Assembly: GCF_030272615.1 (NCBI RefSeq)
Contig: NC_081409.1
Span: 204,105,949 to 204,169,948, forward strand
Direction of reading: 5' to 3'
Source of the DNA: Cryptomeria japonica
Lineage: Eukaryota > Streptophyta > Pinopsida > Cupressales > Cupressaceae
Length of the DNA: 64,000 bases
A model generated the notes under the pieces. The model had not been told where the DNA came from. It did no database searches and saw only the letters and a list, made by a program, of their open reading frames with translations. The position numbers were made by a program, and so were the translations under genes. Below are positions 46,491 through 58,800 of this stretch, piece after piece (the stretch's first letter is position 1; every line of letters starts with the position of its first letter).

Positions 46491-49157
46491 CAGGCTCCCC
46501 TGCATACCAAAAAATACCAAAAACATTTAGAAAAATGTCCTGAAGAAATACAAAAACATTCAAAAAGTAAAGAAAAATCATGCATCCAAACGGTGAACAA
46601 CCACTCCAGTGGCACCTTGGGTAAGTACGATGGTGAAAACCTGGCAAACAGGCACCACTCGTAAAGACAATGTCTCTAGTATCTTTCAGGTTCATTACGA
46701 TCACTTCATACATACATCCATCCATCCATCAACCATAGCTTGTTATGAATCTACAAATCCAAGAAAGTACTGCATGCATCCTACATCCCGCTTTTTTTTA
46801 TAGTCATGTCTAAAAACTGGGGGCAATGCCTTTAACCTATTGATGGAAGTGGATTCTACATTGTCTTGTGATTCATTAAAGTTCTTCATTTAAAACTATC
46901 TCACAAAATCCAAAAAACATTCAAAACAATTCAAAATCCAAAAACATTCAAAACAATCACCAAAATATCAAAAACATTGGAAATCAAATCAACAAAATCC
47001 AAAAACATCGAAAAACCATTGAAAATCACACAAAAACATGGCAACACCTTGTACATACTCACCCGCACAGATACAAAACAAACATTGACATAATACTCAC
47101 ACAATGACCACTTATCAATCAACCACACAATCAACATCAACAAAATCGGAAATTGTCTTTAAAAAAGGATGCATCCTTCCTTACCAAAACAAAGACAAAA
47201 GTGACGTTTTCTTTGACAAGAAAATTATGTTAAGCTATCAAATACTTGGTTGATTTGTGAGTACAATCATTCATTTATCTGTATCGGGATCTTTCAGCAT
47301 TATTTTATATCGTTTGCGCATTATTTCCGATGAAGTTTTGGGGAATGTACTAATGGTGTCTACGTGGGAAGTTCACCAAGCTACGTGGTCTTATGAAAAA
47401 TGCAGTCATAGATCACTACGGCTTGCTGACTATAGCGTATACCTCGACCATATGAGCATGAACCATTACCAAGGATCCATATTCTTTGTTCTTTATGTAT
47501 ATACTATTTGTTTGTAGGTACAATGCTTTTTCTTTGGTTCCTCCTACCTCATCCAATTTGGATAAAGGTTTTTATCTCTTAGTACGGTATGCACTTGTCT
47601 CAGGATATGATCAGCCTAAGATCAAGGAGGATGATCCAAGTCATGCATGAATGGAGATAATCCTTGTCTGTTCCGCAAGCAATACTCTGGTCGACTTGAC
47701 CCTTATATCAAGTCATTTGTATTAACTTGCTATATAAAATCCATGTAAGGAATACTCTGGTCATCTTGAATCATTATGTCAAGATGCTTGTATTCTCTTC
47801 CAACATTTTAAAGCTCAATGATGAAAATAGAGCACTATGGATTGTCATTTCATCTCATCTGTTTATATCTTGCATTATGTTGCATATCACCCATCCATTC
47901 ATTCATTCATATGTAGGCTTTATATGCAAAAGTGACCATTAAAGCTGGTCTTGGATACAATCATGACCGAGTACTCTGATACATCATCAATGCATCATGC
48001 AAAGTTTCAAAAACCTTGCATTCCTCATGGTCATATCATCATCGCATTTAGGTGCATCTTGCATTAAGTCCATTCATGTCATTTTTAACTTAATATTGCA
48101 TATAGTTCATTTTTGACATTGGTTTTCATTAATGATTTGCATCATTGCATCAATCATAAATAATTAGATTCATTTGTGGGATCAAATTGTCTTTGATTGT
48201 TTTAAATCATTTACTATGCATTCATTTAGTGTCAATTATCCATCATCATTTCATTATACTTTATCATTTATCATTGCATACATTCATTTATAGTTAAAAG
48301 GTGCATTCATTCATCCATTATTAAGTATCTTATTATGCTCATTTTTTTTAGGATTCATTCACATTGCATTCATTATCCTCTTTTTAATTGCATTAAGGTG
48401 CAGTTATTAAAACCATAAGTTATAGTATCATCACATTATCATTCTTACTTAACTCATATTTAAGTGTTTAGAATCATAAATCCATTTGTTTCCAAACATT
48501 GGTTCATACCATTTTATATATATTCATTTTACATATGCATTCATTTAGGTATTATCATATAAACATTTGTACTTTACATTTTGTTTATCCATATTACATT
48601 CATCTAAAAACATCTAGATGCATATCCATACATAAAATCATTCATTCAACCATTGCATTAACATCATCGCATAAATTATCATTGCATAGGAAACACCAAA
48701 ATCCTGTTCATAAATCATCATAAGCATACATCATCATCATGGCATTACATACATAAAGCATTACATCAAAAATCAAACAAATCATACATATATAAACCTG
48801 CATTCATATGTCAGTATCCCACATCATAAATCATCATAAAAACATGCATATAAGAAACATCTCATCAAATGCATACATGTACACATATCCATCTAAGCAA
48901 TAACTCATCATCCTACATAAACATCCATACATATCAATTGCATATCATCAAAATATGGGATCTCCTCATATATATCATCTCATATATCAGAGTACAATGA
49001 AGTCTACAAAATCGGCTACCAAGAGCCATCCAAGATATAGTCCAAAAAATAAATAATGATACAAATACATATATGCAAAAATGCTCTCTCAAATGCCACT
49101 CTAGCTAGATGCTGTACCACCATCGCCACCTGCTCTCCCACTGGTGCCTGCACCACC
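46491..49157 (+). other. 3' non-coding region of the Tat-type element
   Basis: 2.7 kb without coding sequence. 46880-47040 has CAAAAACATTCAAAA-like low-complexity repeats. 47850-48950 is rich in CATTCATT and CATCAT stretches. It lies between integrase and the antisense PMD ORF. Confidence 0.6.
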
Positions 49158-51080
49158 TCATCCATCTCTCCGTGGAGGCCTCATCGAACCCCCACTCACT
49201 CTTGCATCCCTTGATCTCTCCCTCCATAGAGGACCCATCACACCCCCACTGCTCTGCACCCTCTGCGATCGCTCTGATCTAGCCTGCCGCATTTGAGAAT
49301 AGCTAAGAGCTCGCTGACTAACTGGCACCACCTGCTCATATAAACCCCGCCAGTAGTTTATCTCTGCCTGTGCTCATCGCATCTCCCTCATCACCTCCCC
49401 TGTAGGCTCCTGTGCTCCTACTCCGACCTGGACTCTCTCCTGCAGCTCTGCCAATCTCTCCATTGCATTATCCCTCTCCTACAGCACCACAACCAGCTCT
49501 GACTCCCGTACAAATAGCTGCACATCCCTAGCTGCCACCTCCACCTCCAAATCCTCTATCCGGATCTGCAAATGAGCTATCATATGATCTTGCAAATCTC
49601 TAGTGGCTCCCTCCCTGGTATCCATAGCCACCTCACCTGCACCACCCTCTCCAGTAGCTCCCTTGCCTCTGTCCATGGGGATCTCCCTCTCCATCCCCCT
49701 CCCACCCAACCAAACTCCTCCTTGAATCAATGGTCCCTACGCTATTCGTAGAGGCAGTCCACCTGTCCCTCTCCGCTGAACCCACATCCCCAACCCACCA
49801 CCACCTCCTCCTCCTCCTCCTCCACCACCATCACCTCCTTCACCACCTTCTCCTCCTCCTCCCTCTCCTCCTCCACCTGCCCTCGGTCCTCGACCTCCAG
49901 CCCTCCTCCGTCTCCGTCCCCTCTCATCCTCAAAATCCTAGATCGGCTCTACTGGATCAGATATCCGTAAGATCAGGAGCGCTGCTCGGTACTGCGTATA
50001 CTCATCTGAAACCCCTACATCCACAACCCTCGGTCGTATGTCCCACGGTCTCGCTTGCAGTGTCCGAAACTCTACCAGTGCCTGATCATACGGTAGCCCT
50101 GGCCCCCATGCATACCTCTCTCGGATCACTCGTGCATACTCCCTTGATCCACTGGGCAGTCCCTGCTGCCATCCAAACTGTCTCAGCACTCTCCCAGGCA
50201 CCTATCTCTCCACATGGTATGAAGTCCTCCCAATGAGGAATTGGGTCATAAAAACGTAGGGCAGGGCCTCTGCATCATCATCCCATGGCTCACACTCTAG
50301 GTATGGTCGCCATATGACTGCATCCAAATCATCCAATGCCCGCCGCCACCACTCTAACTTCCCCAGGTGGGGCTGACTCATCATGCCGCTATACATGAAC
50401 ATATACGGCTGGTCTACTGCATGGAATCTCAGACTCACTGGTCGAGTCACTGGTAGGTGCTCCCAAGCCCAAATATGCAACAGCATCAGGCCCACTGCTA
50501 AAGAACCCCTCTCCTGGTAAACCACCTCATGAAGCTCCTGGTACAGGTGTGCCAGCATGCACGACCCCCATGTAAATCGAGTCCCCTCGGTAACCATTAT
50601 TTCGATCACTTGTCCCCACCCCACAGCCAAACCATGTGATCGCCTATCTGGACAAAGAAGTCCTCCCACGATACTTGCTAAAACTGTTGGAAGAGGCTCA
50701 TATAACGCCGCTATCTCCTCCTAGGCAATTGAGCCATCATCAATAAACACGTCCTCATCGAAAATCCTCTGAACTACAAGGGTCCCCCAAGATCTGTCAT
50801 ATGTGACTAGCTCCCCTTGAATCGAAATCCGCAGGATACGCCACACATCCTCTAGGGTCACTGTCATCTCCCCCTGTGCCAAATGGAAGGTGCATGTTTC
50901 ACTGTGCCACCACTCTGCTAATGCTATGATCAATCCGTGATTCATACGAATCACGGGCATGTGCATCACCTCATACAATCTGGTCGCGGCAATGCAATCA
51001 ATCTCCACCTTTGTCAATCGATCCCGCAACTCTTGTGTCGCAGGATGTCGCTCACATAACTGCAACACGCCTAGCTCCTC
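49158..51080 (-). pseudogene. Antisense plant mobile domain (PMD, MAIN-like) protein, broken
   Basis: One minus-strand frame of about 640 codons from 51080 to the TGA at 49158, with no frameshift but six internal stops (five TAG, one TGA). The exon appears to start at a TGCAG acceptor (51085-51081), so an upstream exon is expected to the right. The PMD core is at residues 1-310: LITALAEWW-like, CTFHLAQGEMTVTLEDVWRI, WGQVIEI..GTRFTWGSCMLAHLY, LMLLHIWAWEHL and RQFGWQQGLP. Then a Gly/Glu-rich linker (49740-49930) and a coiled-coil tail. Plant PMD proteins MAIN and MAIL1 act in transposon silencing and genome stability, and PMD is known to occur in retroelements. The role here is unknown; antagonism of silencing is a guess. 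It is transcribed against gag-pol. Confidence 0.85.
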
Positions 51081-51366
51081 CTGCATATGGACATTCATCA
51101 ATCATCATTAATTGTTTTATTTTCAAACTTTCTTAAGTTTCAACCTAGACTATCAACAGATACTTTGATCATGTATCTTCGGGTCTCAACAGGTAAGCAA
51201 TCATGGCCACCTAGACTTCAACAAGCATTTATCCTAACAAATGACCTAAGTCTCATCAGACTACTATAGTTCAAAACAACTCCCACTTCACATCGCCATC
51301 CATCCATCATTAGCATCGAGAGATTTTCTTCATTCAAACTGGGGCATCTCTTTATCCTAAAGCAAA

Positions 51367-51654
51367 AGCGCTATTTTACCAATAAAAGCGCTAGTTTCTC
51401 AACAATAGCGCTACAACCCTAACAAAAGCGATCAATAAGCTATCCCATAGCGCTCAAACTACAAATGCACTAAAACAACTACACAGTAGCGCTAATCAAG
51501 ATCAAACGCGCTCAAACAAGCCCTCAATAGTGTTTATTAATCAATAGCGCCTAAATTTGCATACAATAGCCCTACAACAAAACAAAAGTGCTCAAACAAT
51601 GGGGCAATAGTGCCATTATGACACAGTAGTGCTAGTTCATGGAGCAAAAGCGGC
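51367..51654 (+). repeat. 3' phased array, core CAAAAGCGCT (15 units)
   Basis: AGCGCT or variants start at 51367, 51387, 51407, 51427, 51449, 51466, 51488, 51507, 51529, 51546, 51568, 51587, 51609, 51628 and 51649. Mean spacing is 20.1 bp, with unique spacers. Many variants are AGTGCT, a C to T change at the CG. Confidence 0.9.
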
Positions 51655-52193
51655 AAAACCATAGTTTCGGCACTCTTGCTCCGACTCAACTTGGACTCAG
51701 TAAAAAGCATATCAAAAATGCATAAAAATTAAAATTTCAAATTTGCGTACCACTGGTCCATAGTCGTCTGGCCGCTGGAAGCATCAGACTCGCTCAAATC
51801 TGTGTTCGGTAATTGATATCGGCATCCTGACTGCTGCTCGCTCTTCCAAATGTCACTATCAGAGCTCTAGTTTCACACTGATCGCAGTCACAAATGATCT
51901 TGTTTTCATCCCTTTCACCCCATTTATACCCTTCGTCGTCACCATAACAAGTCCCCCCGCTCACCGCCGTGGTCCCCGTGAACTTCCCGAGCCCCCCATT
52001 TCTCCATTTTCCCCCCGATTTCTTCTATTTTTCACCCGTATGGCTAACTCCTTCTCTTCTGACACCTTGCCAATTTTCATTCTTTTTCGAGAAATCACCT
52101 GATTTTTCGAAATTTTTTGGCCCATCTCTCGAGGGCGCATACCACCCATTAAATTTACATTTTATGGGGCATTTCTTCACACTAATTTTTCTT

Positions 52194-52239
52194 TCTTTGA
52201 AACGACACGATAAACCGCACCGTCTCAAAGAGGGGCAAA
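52194..52239 (+). promoter_or_regulatory. PPT hairpin and polypurine tract
   Basis: TCTTTGAAACG (52194-52204) and CGTCTCAAAGA (52221-52231) form an 11-bp inverted repeat with one mismatch. The tract AAAGAGGGGCAAA (52227-52239) overlaps the right arm and ends at the LTR start. Conserved with 1184-1230. Confidence 0.8.
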
Positions 52240-53608
52240 TGTAGTCACACAAATCTGTCCAGCTTAATTAAATAAATATTCGCTATTTATTTGATTAAAA
52301 ATCCACTTGCCATCAGTTAATTAAATTAATATTTAATTAATTTATTCCCAAACATTCTTCTATTAATTAAATAAATTATTTAGTTTATTTTAATTAATTC
52401 ATTAAATCAAATTCCAATCAATTAAATAAATTAAATCTATTTATTTAATTAAATCCCCCTATTCTTCTTTTAAATAAATTAAATAAAAATATTTATTTAA
52501 ATCATTATCCCCCCCCACTTGCATTTTCCTACAAATGCAACTTGCACACATTTATTGAAATAAATGAATTTTTATTTTAAATAAAATCCTATTTTCCCTC
52601 ACCCACCAAATCCAATTGCATTCCTAAATCCCCTTCTAGATTCTTCTAACCCCTTCCTAATTAGCCTAATCCATCCCCTAATTACTGTCACATTCCTAAG
52701 CAAAATGGATTCACTTCTCAAAGACTTCAAAAAGTCTTTGAAAAGCATTTAATGCTTTGTGTGTTCAACAAATTAACCCCCAAAGTCTTCCAAGACCACT
52801 AATGGCTCTTACATGACCATTTATGGTTATTTCAAACTTGTCTCCCCAAACATTTATTGTTTTGACCATATTCATCATTTTCACATTTGCACAAGGGTTT
52901 ATCCATTGGATAAAAGCTTTATTCTTTGAATAAAGAGTTTATTCATTCAACTAACCTTGACTTTAACTCCCAAAGTCATGACAAGCATTTAATGCTTATT
53001 CCCTCTCCTCTCAACCTATCTCACATTGACACTTGTCATCCTGAGATTGGGTTGAAAGCCCTCACATGGATTTGAAATCATTCAATCTTGACCCTTGTTG
53101 AGATTACTCAATCTCAACCATCCATTGCTCCAATTTTTTCTATAAATAGAGCCCATTTCTTCATAATCTAGATCCTGAAAACTTGTATGCATTTAACCTA
53201 TAGGCATTTTAGAGAGCATTTACCATAGCAAACTCATGTATTGTCATTTTGGTTAAAATAAATCATTTTAACATCAATAGCTTAATATTAGTTTTTCATT
53301 TTACATTTAGAGCAAAATACTCAAATCTCAATCCTCCATAAGCATCCATAGTGCAAAAAGTTGCTGAGAGCTACACTATTTTGGAACTTGGAGAGGAGAG
53401 GAACAAGGGAGAAGGAGCTAAGAGCATGCTAAGAGGCATTTGGAGATGCCTCATCATATTTTCTTCTTTAGTTAAATATGCTTTCATGTTTTTAGCATTT
53501 CTTTTGATATGCCTGTTTAGATTAGTTTTTGATTAACTAACACTAACGGTTTTCTGGTGTCTTGTGTTGTTTATCTCAGACTAACCTTGTCCATTTTGCA
53601 GAGCATCA
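52240..53608 (+). repeat. 3' LTR of the Tat-type element
   Basis: 1369 bp, TGTAGTCACAC to GAGCATCA, collinear with the 5' LTR. TATA box at 53141-53148. CTACC follows directly. Confidence 0.97.
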
Positions 53609-53987
53609 CTACCCTTAAAAAATAGGAGGATCTTGATGACCCCAAATCTCACCCATACCCATATAGATGCCCTATGTATAGAGATCCTGTAGGACATATC
53701 TCAATTGATTAAAAACTCAGTTGGTTACAAAAAACGAGGCTGAATTGCCAAAAAGTTTACAACAAGAAGATCTAGGAGCCCATCAACTGATAACAACAAC
53801 AAGATATAAAATGTAGAGAAGCATGTCGAGATACCAAGGAGACCAAAAAAGTGAAACTAAGGAGGACCAGAACTGAAATAGACTGGAAATGTCCAACTCC
53901 ATAGATTTGAGATAACGAGAACTGCCCAAAATCCATCTCATAAATAGCCTGCAAAAAATGTGAGATATGTACAAAAGGTGAGAACAG

Positions 53988-54652
53988 TTAGTCCAAAAAC
54001 CAATTACTCGAGCTTTCCTCCGGAGGAGAAGGTAGAGCATCATGAGGAACCAGTGACTGTATAGGAACCGCAGGGAGAGGAGTAGCAGATGTAACAAAAT
54101 AGAAATTAATTAGAGCATGAAGACCAATTAACACTTCCCGTGCTCTGACCAAAACTTGGGGAGATATAAAAGCAAACAAACTCTCCACAGCTTTTAGAGC
54201 TTCATCAATAGTGTCACAGATCAGGCCCATTCTAATTTCAAAGAGCAAATGTCCATAGTGACCATCTTCCAAAAGATTTTGAATAGAAAGAAAACCCCCA
54301 TAAGGAAGAGTACCCATATATCAAAAATATAACTATCCAAAGCTGACCCAAGATGATGCATATCAAGCATTGGAGGTGCCACAAATTTTGATGCAATAAG
54401 CTGGACTAGAGTCTTATCCCACAGAAGATCATAACATATAGTAAAAAAATGAGACAAAACTTCTGAAAAAGAGATAAAAGAAGGAGAGAGCAACCAACGA
54501 TTGCCCACCACCCTATGAATTTCAGACTCCAACTCTAGATTATGCAAAACAAAAACTCTCCCAAGCTTTTCAGAAACATAACCATAATTGTCGACAATGT
54601 CTTCCTCAGGAGTAGATACTAAAACACGATAAGTCGGAAGAATAATAGACAT
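53988..54652 (-). pseudogene. Unknown ORF in the LINE 3' region, one frameshift
   Basis: About 220 codons. The ATG at 54652 opens a frame (MSIILPTYRVLVSTPEEDIV) that shifts near 54317 into a second frame ending at 53988 (VPHDALPSPPEESSS). The junction, LDSYIFDI then MGTLPYGGFLSIQNLLEDG, reads as one protein with a single indel. No domain recognised. It lies 1.2 kb after the RNase H stop of the LINE, in the same direction. It could be an extra LINE ORF, a transduced gene fragment or chance. Confidence 0.4.
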
Positions 54653-54880
54653 GAGGAATATTTACCTTTCCCACAGAGAGAAGAATTCCTTAAGATACCG
54701 TCCACGCAGATAAACAAAGACATTTTGCACCAGAATTAATATATAGCCGAAAGAAACATAAATTAATTGGCCACCATACACTGTAATGAATGTTTCATCC
54801 ATGTGAAAAGCCAAGAAAAAACATGCCGAGAAATGCATCCTGATCGATCAAATTAAATCAAAGGCCTATAATAATTTAGC

Positions 54881-55745
54881 CACCTTTCATAATAATGAAT
54901 GATCCGCTCGTGAAAAAAGAAAATCTCCAAAAAATCATTTTAAGAGATGCATCTCGGGTGAACCACAAAATCATTAAACGTCATAATCGCCTCTGTGAGA
55001 AGTACCATACTATCTCCACTAAAGCCAATAAATAGTACAACAATAATCATTATATTGAAAGCCATGGCATGTCACAATTAATCAAAACATGTAATCCATA
55101 TCCCTCGTATGAGAGCAACCTCGAAAAAAGCTATGAGAGAAAAAACAATGACAAAGCATGCCACCACTCTCAAAGCATTTTGGAGATAAAAAGAATGAAG
55201 TAGAGCCAATAAACATAGTCTCCCTTAATGCTTATGATAGCTCGCAACCAAACTATGTATATGGCAACAAATTACCACATACAGAGTCAGATTACTAGCT
55301 GAGCATAAACACCTTTCATAATAATGAATGGTCTGCTTATGTGTAAAAACAAACTTCCAAATAATCATTAAAAGAGATGTATCGCGGGTGAACCGCAAAA
55401 AGCCAATAATGATTAAACCTCATAATCACCTCTGTGAGAGGTACTATACGATCTCCCTTAAAGCCGATAAATAGAACGACACTAATCATTACATAGAAAG
55501 CCATGGCCCATCACAATTAATCAAAAACATGTAATCAATATCCCTCGCATGAGAGCAACCTCGAAAAAAAGCTATGAGAGAAAAATAGTAACAAAGTGTT
55601 CCGACACTCTCAAAAGCTTTTTGAAGATAAAAATAATGAACTAGAGCCAATAAACATAGTCACCCTTAATGCTTATGACAACTCGCAATCAAACTATATA
55701 TCTGACAATTCACATACAGAATCAGATTACCAGCTGAGCATAAAC
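54881..55745. repeat. 430-bp tandem duplication in the LINE 3' region
   Basis: 54881-55309 and 55310-55745 both start CACCTTTCATAATAATGAATG and end CAGATTAC..GCTGAGCATAAA. They differ by many substitutions and small indels, so the duplication is old. Confidence 0.9.
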
Positions 55746-55818
55746 AATAAACATGCCTATCCAGATTGGTAATAGAGGGTCAATTTATCAAAAGTCAGAG
55801 ACAAAAAAGACCACAAGA

Positions 55819-58800
55819 TTATTGCAAGAATTCCAAAACTGAAACAAGAATTTCAAAAGAGCTTATATCATGAAGAATAGCATTACTATCAATAGCAAGA
55901 TTAGCTAAAAAATCTACTACTCGATTAATTTCTCTATAACAATGAGTAATGAAGAAAGAATCAAAGATTTCCAATTGCTGAAGGATAAGATCAAGAAGAT
56001 ATTGCAATTGCCAACAATAAGATTTCTTTTTTAACACACTCTGAATGATCACCAATGAGTCCCCTTCAATAATGAGGTCTTTAATTCCAATTCCAGGCGA
56101 AATAGCCAATTCCAGACCCAAAGACAAAGCCTTAAATTCAACAAAATTATTAGACTGAATACCAATTGCATGACACCTAGCATGAATAATATGAGTGTGA
56201 TGGTCAAAAATCACCATACCTACCCCAGCTAAACCCGGATTTCCATGAGAGGCACCATCAAAGTTCAACTTAAACTTACCAAGAGGAGGTGGTTTCCAAG
56301 ATGCCAACTTTCTTTTATTTAAAGCATCACCTTTTATCAAAATTGAACCATGGGAAGGAAGAGCAGATAACATGCTCCAAACTCTAGTCACCCTACTATC
56401 CCAATGTGAAAAAGAAGTGAGATTATCCAAGTTCCTACATATATGTGACAAAGCAACCTTAGAAATGGACGATTCAACCTTCAGTATAACCTTGGGGAGA
56501 GAAGAGCTAGTGTTTCTAAAGATCCTGTTATTACGCTCTAACCAAATATTCCATATTAAAATAGATGGAGAAATAATCCACAAACACGCATAAAAGGATG
56601 AAGTAAACAAAAGTGGCCAAGAACTAAAGAAGGTAATCAGGTCATTTCCCATAACAAATGTCAAATTCAATTTATCAAACAACCATTGCCAACATTGATA
56701 TGCAAAGTCACAATGTAAAAAGAGATGGGAAGAGGATTTCAGGTGTTTATTACACAACACACATGTGAAAGCAATAGTGATACCCAACCTGTCCAATCTC
56801 ATGCCTGTGAGAACCCTATCTTCAACTGCCAGCCAAGCAAAAGCACCAGCTTTTGGCAAATAGGCTGAATGCCAAAAAAGTTTATAAGGCCAAGAAGGGT
56901 GATCATTATCTTTCATGAGGGAATTATAACTATCCCTCACCGTATATTTGCCAGAAATATTCTTAGTCCAAACCAATTCGTCCTGATCATCAGAAAGGAT
57001 AACCACCCTCTCACTCAGGACCTTGGTATACTATAATTTCAAATCATGATCAATAACCAAAAAGTCAATCGGCTTCCATTTAGCCAATCTCATATTTCCA
57101 CTATAAATAATGTCAAAGTAATCTGCCACCGAGGTGCCCCAAAGGGAAGAAAGAATGGATATCAGGGGAGACCAATTCCTTAGACTTCATAATGGAGGGT
57201 GACCATTCTAGCTTTCATCCCAAAATCTGATCTTAGTGCCTTTATGGACAACCTAGGAGAGATTAGGTAAAATAACAGATCTACATTTACATATGAAGTT
57301 CCACATAACAGAACCTGAAGGTAAATTAGAAATCTGGAAAATATACTCCCTAGGACCATTATTAAGATATTTAGCAAACATAATCTAATTCCATAAAGAA
57401 TCGGACTTCTCATACAAATTCCAAACCAATTTAGACCCCAAGGCTAAATTTTGTTTTTCCATATTTCTAATACCAGTACCCCCTAGGTCCTTCGGTAAGA
57501 AAACTTTATCCCATGCCACAAGAGCAAGTTTTTTCCTCCCATCTTTATTGCTACTCCAGAGAAAAGACCTTAGAGTATCTTGTAAGCTTACCTATACATC
57601 CTTTGGAGATCTTAATACTGACATAAGATAAATAGGAACTGCATTCAGCATGGACTTAATGAGAACAATTTTTCCAGCTAGATTCAACCACCTATGGTTC
57701 CAAGAAAGAATTCTCTTTGAGATGGTCAAAATGATTTTATGCCAAAAGCTTGAATTATCCTTTTTAATAAAGAAGGGTATACCCAGATAAGTACATGGAA
57801 GTGAGCTAGACTCAAAACCCCAAAAAGATAACAATCTAGTTTGGATTAATTGTGGGGTGTGAAGGAAGAAGATTTTTGACTTCTCAGAATTTATTTTCTG
57901 ACCTGCAAAAGAGGCATAATTTTGAATAACTTCATTCATGACCAAAGCTTCCTGCATAGAGGCTTGACCAAATAACAAGGTATCATCTGCAAATAGGCAG
58001 TGTGATATAGATCCTAGCACTCCTAGGATTTTCACCCCAAGCCAAAGGTCTTTCAATTTCGCAACCTTAATAGCCCAACTAAAAGACTCTACTAAAAGTA
58101 TAAACAGAAATGGGGAAAGAGGATCTCCTTGTCTTAAACCTCTAGAGGAGGAAAAAAAACCACAGGGGGAGCCATTAATTATAATCGAAAACCTTGTAGA
58201 TGAAATACAAGCCATAATCCATTTTATCCAAGCCTTGGAAAAGCCTAACCTTTCCAAAACAAGACCTAAAGCCCTCCATTCTACTCTATCATAAGCCTTA
58301 ACCATATCAAGCTTTAAGATCATGGTCGCGGATCTGTGAAGGGAGATAGAATGTAAAACTTCATGAGCTACAATAGCTCCCTCAGGTGTCTCCCTGTTTG
58401 GTACAAAACCACCTTGTTCTACTAAAATGAGTTTAGGGAGGATTTTGGATAGCCGAATGGATATTGCTTTAGTGAAAATCTTATATAAGGTATTACACAA
58501 AGCAATAGGACAAAAATCAGCAAAAGATTTAACAATTTCCTTTTTAGGAATAAGAGCAATCATCGTGGTATTAAGTTCTTTCAAAATTGATCTATTTCTC
58601 CTACTTTTTTCAAGAACGAGGAGCAGATCCTTGCCCACAAAATCCCAACACTTCTGAAAAAATAAAGGAGTGAACCCATCCGGACCTGGGGCCTTATCAG
58701 GATTCATAGCAAAAACTGCTAGCCTAAATTCTTCAAGGGAAAAAGGAGACATCAACATCTTGTTTTCCTCGGGCGACACTAGAGATGGAATGTCAGAAAT

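Larger units (their letters stand above)
35077..53608 (+). mobile_element. Full-length Tat-type Ty3/gypsy element with antisense PMD gene
   Basis: 18.5 kb between TG..CA LTRs, flanked by a perfect 5-bp duplication CTACC (35072-35076, 53609-53613). Interior order: primer site, AGCGCT array, long leader, gag, protease, G-patch-like segment, reverse transcriptase, RNase H, a second archaeal-type RNase H, integrase, long 3' non-coding part, antisense PMD ORF, inverted AGCGCT array, PPT hairpin. Reverse transcriptase before integrase makes it Ty3/gypsy; the double RNase H places it in the Tat/Ogre lineage. LTRs differ by about 25 substitutions and one 24-bp indel (hand count, about 1.8%), yet coding parts hold over twenty stops. 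Confidence 0.95.

Noticed and set aside
49730-50236. Plus-strand 168-codon frame, Leu/His-rich
   Set aside because: It is the complement of the PMD ORF; the minus strand has the recognisable domain and the unbroken pattern.
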